Source: an uncultured Pseudogracilibacillus sp.
Lineage (GTDB): Bacteria > Bacillota > Bacilli > Bacillales > Amphibacillaceae
Direction: 5' to 3'
Length of the DNA: 15,257 bases
NCBI GenBank assembly: GCA_937960785.1
Contig: CALGOZ010000002.1
Coordinates: forward strand, 1-15,257
The notes beneath the pieces are model-generated. The model did not search any database. It was given only the letters and a program-made list of their open reading frames with translations, and had not been told where the DNA came from. Below, in pieces: positions 6,922 through 14,053 of the stretch. The position numbers and the translations under genes are program-made. The first letter of the stretch is position 1; every line of letters begins with the position of its first letter.

Positions 6922-7617
6922 ATGATTGAGACAACGAACATTGTAAAAGTATTAGGCGATCGTTACATTCTTCGCGGTGTCAATTTGAACATTAATCAGG
7001 GAGAGTCGGTCGCCTTGCTCGGTCCAAATGGAGCAGGTAAAAGCACTTGGTTAAAAATTGTCGCCGGCTTATTAAAGCCCTCTCAGGGAGAAGTTTATTT
7101 ACATGGAACTCCTTTTAAAACCGATGATTTCGAACGTCAACAACAAATTGGCTATTTAGGTCATAAGAGTTTTTTATACGAAGCGTTATCGCCGAGGGAA
7201 AACTTAAGATTTTTCGCTAAGTTGTATAATCTTGAACATCCTGAATCCCGAATTGACCAACTGATTGAAGCGGTGGGATTATCCTTTTTTCAAAATGAAC
7301 CAGTTCATACGTTCTCTCGGGGGATGTTACAACGGTTAGCAATTGCTCGAACTCTTTTACATAAGCCTACTACTTTACTACTCGACGAACCATATACTGG
7401 CTTGGACCAACAAGCAATTCAAATGTTAAATAAATTGCTCGAGCAACTACGTCAAAGCGATACGACGATGGTAATTGTCACTCATGATTTCGAACATATT
7501 ACCGACGTTTGTAATCGAGTCGTTTTACTAGACAAGGGTAAAATTATTGCCGATGAAAGCTTACAAGATCGTTCTGTCGCTTGGGTGAAACAATTGTATA
7601 GTGGTGAGCTACAATGA
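6922..7617 (+). CDS. ccmA: CcmA haem exporter ATP-binding subunit
   Basis: ABC ATPase that, with CcmB, drives release of haem-loaded CcmE from CcmC. 231 residues from the ATG at 6922, close to the usual CcmA length. Walker A is GPNGAGKST (34-42), the family-style YLGHKSFL segment with His in place of the Q-loop Gln is at 78-85, the signature region is FSRGMLQRLAIAR (131-143), Walker B is TLLLDEP (151-157), the D-loop follows as TGLD, and the switch His is His188. The signature serine is followed by RGM rather than GGQ, a tolerated deviation in CcmA-like proteins. A TTG at 6913 is an alternative start; AAAGAG lies about nine bases before the ATG. The stop overlaps the ccmB start (ATGA). Confidence 0.93.
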   Translation: MIETTNIVKVLGDRYILRGVNLNINQGESVALLGPNGAGKSTWLKIVAGLLKPSQGEVYLHGTPFKTDDFERQQQIGYLGHKSFLYEALSPRENLRFFAKLYNLEHPESRIDQLIEAVGLSFFQNEPVHTFSRGMLQRLAIARTLLHKPTTLLLDEPYTGLDQQAIQMLNKLLEQLRQSDTTMVIVTHDFEHITDVCNRVVLLDKGKIIADESLQDRSVAWVKQLYSGELQ

Positions 7618-8306
7618 TGACACATTTACTAAAGCCCGCTATAGCGATCGCTTATAAAGATTTGTACTTAGAATGGAAAACAAAACAAAACATGATGACG
7701 ATGCTTATTTTTTCTGGTTTAGTCATTGTAATTTTTAGTTTTGCTTTTGATCCAGCAAATGCTGCAGTTCGCGCCTTAATTCCGGGAATGATTTGGGTTA
7801 TTACTATCTTTTCGGGCATTATCGGCCTTAATAGCTCCTTCGCCTTGGAGAAGGAAGAAGATCGACTCGCCGGTTTTATCGTTGCACCGATTGATCCAGC
7901 GAGTATTTATCTCGGAAAAGTGATTGCGAACTTTATTTTCGTACTTATAACTCAACTTATAGCGATTCCTATTTTATTTATTTTATTTGACTTCCATCTA
8001 ATTGGTTATCGAAATATTGCAGCCTTTATACTCGTATTATTTTTAGGTACGTTCGGTTTTATCGTTGTCGGTACGATGCTTGCGGCTGTCTCTTCCCATA
8101 TTAAAAGCAGTGAAACGCTACTACCGGTATTACTCTTCCCCCTTGTAACGCCAGTAGTGATAGGCGCTGTTCAAGCGACGAGAATTTTATTAATTGAGCA
8201 TGAGACGTTTCGTGAGGCCTTAAGTTGGATTCAATTAATCACTGTATATGACGTACTATTTTTCGTTATAAGTTTTATATTATTTGAATATGTATTGGAG
8301 GTTTGA
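7614..8306 (+). CDS. ccmB: CcmB haem exporter permease subunit
   Basis: Six-helix membrane subunit of the CcmAB transporter, 230 residues. Family-like segments are PGMIWVITIFSGIIGLNSSF (57-76) followed by EKEEDRLAG, and the loop before the fifth helix, LLFPLVTPVVIGAVQATR (173-190). It forms the ABC complex with CcmA and acts with CcmC and CcmD to free holo-CcmE. The ATG overlaps the ccmA stop by four bases, and a second in-frame ATG follows at once, so either could be used. The stop TGA abuts the ccmC ATG. Coupled translation of A, B and C is expected. Confidence 0.93.
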   Translation: MMTHLLKPAIAIAYKDLYLEWKTKQNMMTMLIFSGLVIVIFSFAFDPANAAVRALIPGMIWVITIFSGIIGLNSSFALEKEEDRLAGFIVAPIDPASIYLGKVIANFIFVLITQLIAIPILFILFDFHLIGYRNIAAFILVLFLGTFGFIVVGTMLAAVSSHIKSSETLLPVLLFPLVTPVVIGAVQATRILLIEHETFREALSWIQLITVYDVLFFVISFILFEYVLEV

Positions 8307-9035
8307 ATGATGAGCGACAATCGAATACGAAGGAAAAAGCTAACCCCTTCAACATTTCATTACATAACGGTAGCCCTTACAGTTATTGCAATGATCATCT
8401 CTTTATATTTAATTTTTATTTGGTCGAAAATTGAACGAATTATGGGTCCAGTACAAAAAATATTTTACTTTCACGTCGCTTCTGCTTGGAATGCATTTTT
8501 CGCCTTTTTTATCGTCTTTATTTTTAGTGTTCTTTATTTAATTAGGAAGAAGCGCACGTACGATATTATTGCAGGAATAAGTGCTGAAATAGGTGTGATT
8601 TTTACTGCAATCGTATTAATTACCGGACCAATATGGGCTCGCTCAGCCTGGAACACATGGTGGGTATGGGAGCCTAGATTAACGACGACATTAATTTTGT
8701 TTTTTATGTATATTGCTTATCTTGTCCTTCGTCAATTAACGATGGAATGGCAACGAAAGGCACGCTTAACCTCTGTCTTTGGAATTATTAGTTTTATTAA
8801 CGTGCCAATTGTGTACATGTCGATTCAATGGTGGGGCTCACAACTCCATCCACAAGTGATGAAAAACAGTTCCGGTGGTGCACTCGACCCGACGATGTCT
8901 TTCACGTTAATCGTGACGGTTTTAACGTTTACGTTATTATTTTTCTCATTGCTTCAGCAAGGGCTATATGTCGAACGATTACGGGTAAAGGTAAATAAGT
9001 TAAGAACGAAAAAACACGAACAAATGATGAAATAG
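8307..9035 (+). CDS. ccmC: CcmC haem-loading subunit
   Basis: Six-helix WWD protein, 242 residues, that holds haem at the outer face and attaches it to CcmE. The WWD domain reads WNTWWVWEPRLTTTLILF (115-132), with Glu where proteobacterial CcmC has Asp. The likely axial histidines are His56 (YFHVASAW) and His181 (SQLHPQ), matching the positions known in E. coli. GGAGG (8297-8301), inside the end of ccmB, serves as ribosome site. Two successive ATG codons (8307, 8310) are possible starts. The basic C-terminal tail (KVNKLRTKKHEQ) is cytoplasmic. It is followed 11 bases later by ccmD. Confidence 0.95.
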   Translation: MMSDNRIRRKKLTPSTFHYITVALTVIAMIISLYLIFIWSKIERIMGPVQKIFYFHVASAWNAFFAFFIVFIFSVLYLIRKKRTYDIIAGISAEIGVIFTAIVLITGPIWARSAWNTWWVWEPRLTTTLILFFMYIAYLVLRQLTMEWQRKARLTSVFGIISFINVPIVYMSIQWWGSQLHPQVMKNSSGGALDPTMSFTLIVTVLTFTLLFFSLLQQGLYVERLRVKVNKLRTKKHEQMMK

Positions 9036-9046
9036 GAGGATGTAAA

Positions 9047-9181
9047 ATGACATACTTATTCGCTGCTTATACAATCGTCTGGTTACTTATTGCAGGATAT
9101 ATCTTTTTTATCGGTCGTCGCCAAAAGGAAGCAATTAAAGAACTGAAATTATTACAACAACTAGAAGAGGAAAATAAATAA
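9047..9181 (+). CDS. ccmD: CcmD-like small membrane protein
   Basis: 44 codons opening at an ATG with AGGAGG seven bases upstream. The product starts MTYLFAAYTIVWLLIAGYIF: one transmembrane helix, then Arg-Arg and a charged cytoplasmic helix (QKEAIKELKLLQQLEEENK). Size, topology and place directly after ccmC fit CcmD, which holds CcmC and CcmE to the CcmAB transporter during release of holo-CcmE. CcmD sequences vary widely, so the call rests on topology and context. The 20-base gap to the next gene carries that gene's ribosome site. Confidence 0.85.
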   Translation: MTYLFAAYTIVWLLIAGYIFFIGRRQKEAIKELKLLQQLEEENK

Positions 9182-9201
9182 GCGAAGGTGAGGAGACGCT
9201 T

Positions 9202-9732
9202 ATGACCAAAGTTCGGATTACACAAATCGTAACATTACTTTTCGTTATTGCGATTATTGCGGTATTAGTAATAAATATTAAAAACAAAAATGAAGTTGTA
9301 AAAGTTGGTGATGAAGCCTATAATTTCGCCTTAGAAGATCAGGACGAGGTCGTTCATGAATTAGAAGACTATCGGGGTAAACCAGTCGTGCTTAACTTTT
9401 TCGCTACATGGTGTGAATCATGTCACGAACAATCCCCGAGCTTAATTGAATTTGAAAAGGAATACGGAGATGAGATTCAAGTCTTTACCGTTGTTCGTGC
9501 CGAGTCACAACGGGTATTAAATCAATATATTGAACGCCATGGCGAAGAATACGGTGAAAGATTATTCATTTTCGATTACGATATGGCAGTTTCAGAAAAA
9601 TATGGTGTCGTCGGACAGCCTGAAACGATTATAATCGATGAAAGAGGCATCGTACAAGAACATATTGTTGGACCTATTTCTGGCGGAGAACTAGTGCAAA
9701 AAATGTATCCTTATATCGCTTATGGAAAATAA
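9202..9732 (+). CDS. CcmG/ResA-like membrane-anchored thioredoxin
   Basis: TlpA-family thiol-disulphide reductase, 176 residues, expected to reduce apocytochrome cysteines or the CcmH pair outside the membrane. It has a basic N terminus, one anchor helix (about 8-26), and a thioredoxin fold beginning near 35. The active site is FFATWCESCHEQSP (Cys71, Cys74) and the cis-proline region is VVGQPETIII (Pro140). ResA and CcmG usually have CEPC or CPTC; here the pair is followed by His, so the site itself reads CXXCH. AGGAG lies six bases before the ATG. It is the last gene of the ccm run, followed by a strong terminator. It could equally be named resA; place and fold support the role but not the choice of name. 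Confidence 0.9.
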   Translation: MTKVRITQIVTLLFVIAIIAVLVINIKNKNEVVKVGDEAYNFALEDQDEVVHELEDYRGKPVVLNFFATWCESCHEQSPSLIEFEKEYGDEIQVFTVVRAESQRVLNQYIERHGEEYGERLFIFDYDMAVSEKYGVVGQPETIIIDERGIVQEHIVGPISGGELVQKMYPYIAYGK

Positions 9733-9748
9733 ATTAATATAATTAAGA

Positions 9749-9797
9749 ACGGATGCAAGTAGCTTTTTATGTTAAAAAAGCATTGCATCCGTTTTTT
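9749..9797 (+). terminator. Terminator of the ccm operon, possibly bidirectional
   Basis: ACGGATGCAA (9749-9758) and TTGCATCCGT (9783-9792) form a perfect 10-bp stem, and inner GCTTTTT and AAAAAGC can pair further. TTTTTT follows on the plus strand. It lies between convergent genes and might also serve bioY, although the minus-strand T run is poor. Confidence 0.9.
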
Positions 9798-9802
9798 ATA
9801 AT

Positions 9803-10393
9803 TTATGAGGCTATTTTCCTTTGGTCGAAAATCATTAAATTATAAGAGGCAAGACGGTAAGCTAAGGTTGCAGCTAAAAAGGATAAAACAATATCTTTCG
9901 GTAAAGGTGCAACCATCCATAACCAAACGAGCGAATAAGATAATTCAGGCGGCGCCTCAAACCAAAACTGATAAGCAACATACATCCAGTTCGTACCGAT
10001 TAAATAATTGACTACTAAAGCGACTAAAGATGCGATTATATAGGCAACATAATGACTATATTTTTCTCTTATTTTTCCAGCAATATAAGCAACTAAAATA
10101 AAAGAGAGAATAAAGCCAAAGGTAGGCGATAAAACCGTCGCAAGCCCACCGGTAAATTTTGCAAAAACCGGCACCCCGGCTAAACCGAGCAACATGTAAG
10201 CAAACATTGTAAAAGCCCCTAGACGACTACCTAATACTAATCCAGCTAATATTGCAAAAAATGTTTGTAATGTAATTGGTACACCACCAATTACGAGAAA
10301 AGGTATGATCGATGTGATGTTGGCTCCAATAGCTGTTAGCGCAATAAACATCGCTCCGATCGTTAGTTTAAAAATTGGACTTTGTCTTTTCAT
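9803..10393 (-). CDS. bioY: BioY biotin transporter substrate-binding protein
   Basis: S component of an energy-coupling-factor transporter that takes up biotin. 196 residues, about six hydrophobic helices, with the family-like stretches VPITLQTFFAILAGLVLG (near 38-55) and FTGGLATVLSPTFGFILSF (80-98). No ECF ATPase or T component is nearby, so it would use shared EcfAA'T subunits encoded elsewhere or act alone. ATG at 10393 with AAGGGGGA upstream. It is a single-gene unit transcribed leftward, converging on the ccm operon. A BirA box just upstream of the start (10406-10435) points to biotin-dependent repression and strengthens the identification. No link to cytochrome maturation is apparent. 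Confidence 0.95.
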   Translation of the reverse strand: MKRQSPIFKLTIGAMFIALTAIGANITSIIPFLVIGGVPITLQTFFAILAGLVLGSRLGAFTMFAYMLLGLAGVPVFAKFTGGLATVLSPTFGFILSFILVAYIAGKIREKYSHYVAYIIASLVALVVNYLIGTNWMYVAYQFWFEAPPELSYSLVWLWMVAPLPKDIVLSFLAATLAYRLASYNLMIFDQRKIAS

Positions 10394-10405
10394 CGAATCC
10401 CCCTT

Positions 10406-10435
10406 TTGTTAACTACATTTTAATAAGGTTAACGA
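10406..10435. promoter_or_regulatory. BirA operator of bioY
   Basis: TTGTTAAC (10406-10413), 14 bases, then GTTAACGA (10428-10435): the bipartite GTTAAC half-sites and spacing are those of the BirA box of Bacillus biotin genes. It lies just downstream of the predicted transcription start, where BirA-biotin would block transcription. The right half deviates at the outer bases (GA in place of AA). Confidence 0.85.
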
Positions 10436-10447
10436 TTTAATGACTAT

Positions 10448-10475
10448 ATTTTAGCATTTCCCACAATAATGTCAA
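10448..10475 (-). promoter_or_regulatory. SigA promoter of bioY
   Basis: On the minus strand a perfect -35 TTGACA (10475-10470), a 16-base spacer and -10 TAAAAT (10453-10448). Transcription would start near 10441, directly beside the BirA box. Confidence 0.75.
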
Positions 10476-10513
10476 CTCGAAAATATATAAGGTTTACAAT
10501 TTGTACTTAATAA

Positions 10514-10560
10514 GATAAAAAATGCTTCTGAGGAAAAGCGTTACTTTTTCTCAGAAGCAT
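10514..10560 (-). terminator. Terminator of the acyltransferase gene
   Basis: ATGCTTCTGAG and CTCAGAAGCAT (10522-10532 and 10550-10560) form an 11-bp perfect stem that extends inward through gaaaa/ttttt pairs. On the minus strand it is followed by TTTTTTATC. It lies about 50 bases after the stop at 10609. Confidence 0.9.
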
Positions 10561-10608
10561 ACGTTGGGTTATTGTAACCCTTTATATAAACAGGAGATAT
10601 GTTGAACA

Positions 10609-11619
10609 CTATACGTTTAACAAGCGACGGAAATGTTGCAATAACTGTTGAAATCGTGAAGTGCTAATCTCGATGAAAGGTTGGGCAATAGTCATCACAA
10701 CCCGACTCGATAATAAGTAAACAATCATAGCAGATACAAAAGCAATTCCAATCAGTCCGAAAATATCTTTAACAAAAAACAGCTCCATTTCACGGAAGTA
10801 TTGGATAAAGAAGCCGTGTAATAAATAGACATATAACGTTCGCTCTCCTAAGTGAGTAATCGAAATACGTCTTTCAGGCACCCAAGCTAAAACAGACGCT
10901 GCCATTAATATAGACGTACCGTAAACGGCTAATCGAGCAATTCCACCGAAATAATCGACGCCAAGCGTACTATAAGATTTTGAAGCTAAAAGCCAACCAG
11001 AATTAATATCTGGCAAATAGTAAATGGCAATTGCAACCGTAATTAAAATCAAAAGCGCAATAGCCTTTATCGTTCGACGCTTTAACCATTGGATATGTTC
11101 TTTCGTCACGTGATAGCCAAGTAAGAAAAACGGAAAAAATACAAAAGTACGCGACAAGCTAAACGTATGTTGAATTTGATCGAAATAACCAACGACAATA
11201 CCAATGCCTAATGCAAGCGGAATTCCAATTGCAAAAGTGAGATGGCGGTAAATAATGAGCAACATATGCCAACAAAATAAACTCATTAAAAACCAAAGCG
11301 ACCAGTGGGGATAAAATATATGATTGGTCAACCAGTTTTCCTTTCCAATTAAAAAGTAATAACCCGTATATAAAACTTGGAATATAAGGTAAGGTACAAG
11401 GAGCTGTTTTGCAAGCTTAGAAATATATTGTAAATTACCCGAACCTTTAGCGAAAAAGCCAGCTAAAAAGATAAAAGCCGGCATATGGAACGTATACATC
11501 CAAGTATATAACGTGCTAATACTTTCTGCTTCGGTCGTAAAAGGTTGAATAGCATGACCAAAAACGACAAGGAAAATTAACAGTAGTTTTGCATTGTCGA
11601 AATACGCATACCTCTTCAT
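10609..11619 (-). CDS. Acyltransferase-3 family membrane protein (fucose 4-O-acetylase-like)
   Basis: Integral membrane O-acyltransferase of the Acyl_transf_3 superfamily; such proteins acetylate sugars or other surface polymers at the membrane. 336 residues from the ATG at 11619, about ten hydrophobic helices. The N-terminal family motif reads YFDNAKLLLIFLVVFGHAIQ, with the expected Asp and His; FHMPAFIFLAGFFAKG follows and HYPHWSLWFLMSLFCWH-like residues occur near 100. The substrate cannot be told from the sequence. A TTG two codons upstream (11625) is an alternative start, but the AAAGG ribosome site is better spaced for the ATG. It is a single gene with its own terminator, and neither neighbour suggests a polysaccharide locus. 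Confidence 0.85.
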   Translation of the reverse strand: MKRYAYFDNAKLLLIFLVVFGHAIQPFTTEAESISTLYTWMYTFHMPAFIFLAGFFAKGSGNLQYISKLAKQLLVPYLIFQVLYTGYYFLIGKENWLTNHIFYPHWSLWFLMSLFCWHMLLIIYRHLTFAIGIPLALGIGIVVGYFDQIQHTFSLSRTFVFFPFFLLGYHVTKEHIQWLKRRTIKAIALLILITVAIAIYYLPDINSGWLLASKSYSTLGVDYFGGIARLAVYGTSILMAASVLAWVPERRISITHLGERTLYVYLLHGFFIQYFREMELFFVKDIFGLIGIAFVSAMIVYLLSSRVVMTIAQPFIEISTSRFQQLLQHFRRLLNV

Positions 11620-11697
11620 TTTCAATCAACCTTTCGTCAAACAAAAATTGCTGACCTTAACACTATTATAAGATGTATAATTGATAGAGACGATACT

Positions 11698-11735
11698 ATT
11701 ACAAGGATTTAATAAAGTTGTTAAACCTTTGTAAT
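11698..11735. repeat. Imperfect 14-bp inverted repeat
   Basis: attacaaggattta (11698-11711) and taaacctttgtaat (11722-11735) pair over 14 positions with one mismatch and one G-U, around a 10-base loop. No T run follows on either strand, so an operator or 5'-leader hairpin for the minus-strand acyltransferase is more likely than a terminator. Confidence 0.4.
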
Positions 11736-11857
11736 TAAATGAATGCACTAACAAGAAGTAAAAATTGACTTCTATTACTTCAATATCATTAAAAACACGA
11801 AATATCTCTTATGAAAATGTTATTTTATTTATTTTTTTCAGATAAAAATGAAAATTA

Positions 11858-11866
11858 TGCTATAGT
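11858..11866 (+). promoter_or_regulatory. Extended -10 promoter candidate for the MBL-HhH gene
   Basis: TGCTATAGT is a TG-extended -10 with one mismatch to TATAAT, without a clear -35. Transcription would begin near 11873, shortly before the AGGGGAG motif at 11905. Confidence 0.4.
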
Positions 11867-11940
11867 ACTAGGTAATGCTGGTCGAATAGAAAAATGAATA
11901 AGTTAGGGGAGAGTGATGGACGATTAATATTGTACTTACC

Positions 11941-13359
11941 TTGTTAATATTTCTTTCGTTTTTGACGTTTATCGTTTCATCAGTTGGTTTAGTCGGTTAC
12001 GGAGTTAATCAATTGTTTAACAAGCTTCGTTTACCGAGCCGGAAATTTAAATATCCAGTTTTTAAAATATTAACGACTACAATTATTGCCTCCTTTATTG
12101 TCTTTTTAGTTAGCTCCTTTACTGCCGATGAGCTCGGTTATTTAGCTGCCGAGGATAAAGAAGCAGAAGTAGAAGAAGTAATTGCTGAAAAGGAAATTGA
12201 AGAAGAGGCAGAAAGCGTCCCAGAAGAAAAAGAAGCAAAAGAAGAAAAAGAAAAGGAAAAGAAAGGTAAGCCTAAGAAGAAAAAAGAAAAAAAGCAAACA
12301 AAACAAAAAACTTATTCACCTTTACGCGTCCATTTTATCGATGTTGGTCAAGCTGACGCAGCCTTAATTGAAACGAATGAACAAGCTATATTAGTTGATG
12401 CAGGTGATTGGCAGGGTAATGAAGTCGTCCCATACATACAACAACAAGGTATTGAGGAACTTGATATCGTAATCGGTTCTCATGAACATGCCGACCATAT
12501 AGGACAAATGGATAAAGTGTTAAACAACTTTGTGGTGAAAGAAGTTTGGTTAACGGGAAATCAGACAACCTCGCAAGTTTTTGAACGAGTATTACGGGCG
12601 ATTGATGAAAATGGTATTGGTTTCGATGAGCCACGAGCTGGAGACCGTTACAAAATCGGCGATATGACAATCGATATCATAAGTCCTCATCAGTTAACGG
12701 GGAATTTAAACAACGATTCTATCGTGATGAAAATTACGTATGGATCAATTTCCTTTTTGTTTACGGGGGATGCGGAAAGAGAAGCAGAAAATAGAATTGT
12801 TAGTAGTGGTCAAAATATCGAAGCAGAGATTTTAAAAGTAGGTCACCATGGTTCAGATACATCGACTACGGCGCCTTTTTTACAAAAGGTAAACCCTAAA
12901 GTAGCAATCATTTCTGTCGGAGAAAGTAGCCAATACGGTCATCCTGATCAATCAGTTATCGATCGAATTAAAGCGCAAGGTATTGAGCTTTACGCAACGA
13001 AAAGTCATGGAAATATTATCGTAACGACGGATGGAAGCACCTACGATGTGAAAACAACTAGATCAGGGAAAGTAGAAGCAGGAAGCAAAAAGAAAGAACG
13101 GGCAAAAAACTCTCCATCCTTTTCTAGTACGAAAGGTTCTTCGACTAATTCATCAAAGAGTAGTTCATCAAGTTGTGTCGATTTAAATGATGCATCACAA
13201 AAGGATTTAGAAAAAATTATTCATATCGGGCCCGCACGAGCAGAAGCAATTGTAGAAGCAAGACCTTTTAATTCTGTCGATGATTTACAACGAATTAGCG
13301 GAATTGGTGCCCAACGTTTAGCTGATATAAAGGAAGAAGGACTAGCCTGTGTAAAATAA
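11941..13359 (+). CDS. Membrane-tethered ComEC-like metallo-beta-lactamase fused to a ComEA-like HhH domain
   Basis: 472 residues as counted from the TTG at 11941. It has two N-terminal hydrophobic helices (about 1-23 and 43-60), then a Glu/Lys-rich linker (70-122), a metallo-beta-lactamase domain of the ComEC/Rec2 type (about 127-370) with HEHADH (181-186), FTGDAE (274-279), GHHGSD (301-306) and GHPD (333-336), a Ser-rich linker (393-411), and a double helix-hairpin-helix domain (412-472) with IHIGPARAEAIV and ISGIGAQRLADI. Cys412 and Cys470 flank the HhH domain and could form a disulphide. The pairing suggests a surface enzyme that binds and perhaps hydrolyses DNA; that activity is inferred. 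The start is doubtful: the AGGGGAG at 11905-11911 serves an ATG (11916) that reads only three codons. DUF3006 follows. Confidence 0.88.
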   Translation: MLIFLSFLTFIVSSVGLVGYGVNQLFNKLRLPSRKFKYPVFKILTTTIIASFIVFLVSSFTADELGYLAAEDKEAEVEEVIAEKEIEEEAESVPEEKEAKEEKEKEKKGKPKKKKEKKQTKQKTYSPLRVHFIDVGQADAALIETNEQAILVDAGDWQGNEVVPYIQQQGIEELDIVIGSHEHADHIGQMDKVLNNFVVKEVWLTGNQTTSQVFERVLRAIDENGIGFDEPRAGDRYKIGDMTIDIISPHQLTGNLNNDSIVMKITYGSISFLFTGDAEREAENRIVSSGQNIEAEILKVGHHGSDTSTTAPFLQKVNPKVAIISVGESSQYGHPDQSVIDRIKAQGIELYATKSHGNIIVTTDGSTYDVKTTRSGKVEAGSKKKERAKNSPSFSSTKGSSTNSSKSSSSSCVDLNDASQKDLEKIIHIGPARAEAIVEARPFNSVDDLQRISGIGAQRLADIKEEGLACVK

Positions 13360-13375
13360 GGGAGGAGTGATGCGG

Positions 13376-13648
13376 ATGAAAAGAGTTGTCGAAGCCGTCG
13401 TCGATCGTATTAGTGAATCGACTTACGCCGTATTTCTAGCAGAAAAAACAGAAGAAGAATTTGTCATTTCAATAGATGAAGTCGAAATTCCGTTACGTGA
13501 AGGGTTATGGGTCGAACTTCATGTAGATGATGAAGGTACAATTAAAAAAATTGTTCCAAACGAAGTAAAGACGAAAGAAAAAGCTGAGACGATCGAAAAT
13601 ATAATGACTCGCTTACGAAAGCGAAAGGGAAGTAATTTCAAATTGTAA
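13376..13648 (+). CDS. DUF3006 domain protein
   Basis: 91-codon reading frame giving 90 residues, matching in size and pattern the DUF3006 family (MKRVVEAVVDRIS, a beta strand with VISIDEVEIP, then REGLWVEL and a basic tail). It has no signal peptide or membrane segment. The function is unknown. DUF3006 genes commonly sit next to ComEC-like metallo-beta-lactamase genes, as here, where the gap is 16 bases, so the two are probably co-transcribed and functionally linked. Upstream in-frame starts exist at GTG 13367 and ATG 13370, but GGAGG at 13361-13365 is too close for the first; 13376 gives the usual N terminus. Confidence 0.85.
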   Translation: MKRVVEAVVDRISESTYAVFLAEKTEEEFVISIDEVEIPLREGLWVELHVDDEGTIKKIVPNEVKTKEKAETIENIMTRLRKRKGSNFKL

Positions 13649-13655
13649 ACAAACC

Positions 13656-13697
13656 AACCTCTCGAGGCTTCATTTTAACTTTGAGAGGTTTTTATTT
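13656..13697 (+). terminator. Terminator of the MBL-HhH/DUF3006 operon
   Basis: AACCTCTC (13656-13663) and GAGAGGTT (13683-13690) form a perfect 8-bp stem, followed by TTTTTATTTAATT. It begins seven bases after the DUF3006 stop. Confidence 0.9.
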
Positions 13698-13734
13698 AAT
13701 TAGAAAAGATTTATTTCTTCATGTAAATTTATAG

Positions 13735-13740
13735 TATAAT
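13735..13740 (+). promoter_or_regulatory. -10 box candidate for the small gene at 13801
   Basis: A perfect TATAAT at 13735-13740, with only a weak -35 about 17 bases upstream (tatttc). It is 60 bases before the ATG at 13801. Confidence 0.45.
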
Positions 13741-13800
13741 TAGATACAATATATATAGAAAATTATTGTCAAAAAGATCGAACAGAAAGGAAGTCAACGA

Positions 13801-14016
13801 ATGACAAAAGTGACCGTCGATCAATTCGTGTTATCCGATGACTATATCCAACGTTTATTACAAGAATTGAGAAAAGAAAAGGTTAGAAATCGTGAAGATT
13901 TACAACGATATTTAAGGAAATATACGTACATGGATGACCCAGGCCGAAAATGCCATTTACTTATAAGTCCAAGCGAAAAGCAACCGAGCTTTGCATTACC
14001 TTACGATGAAGAATAG
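13801..14016 (+). CDS. Unrecognised 71-residue protein
   Basis: Family not recognised. ATG preceded by AAAGGAAG with suitable spacing and a TATAAT box 60 bases upstream, so expression is likely. The product is soluble and charged: a helical N-terminal part with QRLLQELRKEKVRNREDL (17-34) and RYLRKYTY, then a shorter segment PGRKCHLLISPSEKQPSFAL with a single Cys51, and an acidic end (YDEE). It has no signal peptide, membrane helix or known motif. A monocistronic gene is likely, since the next intact gene lies 221 bases away behind a broken one. Confidence 0.7.
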   Translation: MTKVTVDQFVLSDDYIQRLLQELRKEKVRNREDLQRYLRKYTYMDDPGRKCHLLISPSEKQPSFALPYDEE

Positions 14017-14053
14017 ATAGTTTTATTCGTAGGAAAAGGAAGTAGTACTACAA

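Larger units (their letters stand above)
11620..11940. other. Intergenic region between the divergent acyltransferase and MBL-HhH genes
   Basis: No credible ORF. It contains an imperfect 14-bp inverted repeat (11698-11735), a shorter gaagt/acttc dyad (about 11754-11770), and an extended -10 promoter candidate (11858-11866). The ribosome-site-like AGGGGAG at 11905-11911 lies further from the next gene's first orthodox start than expected. Confidence 0.5.

Noticed and set aside
9409..9429. CcmG-like protein as a c-type cytochrome because of CESCH
   Set aside because: The motif is in the thioredoxin active-site position, preceded by FFATW and followed by the cis-Pro region.
12182..12367. Lysine-rich ORF inside the MBL-HhH gene
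   Set aside because: It is the shifted frame of the Glu/Lys-rich linker of the real gene and has no ribosome site.
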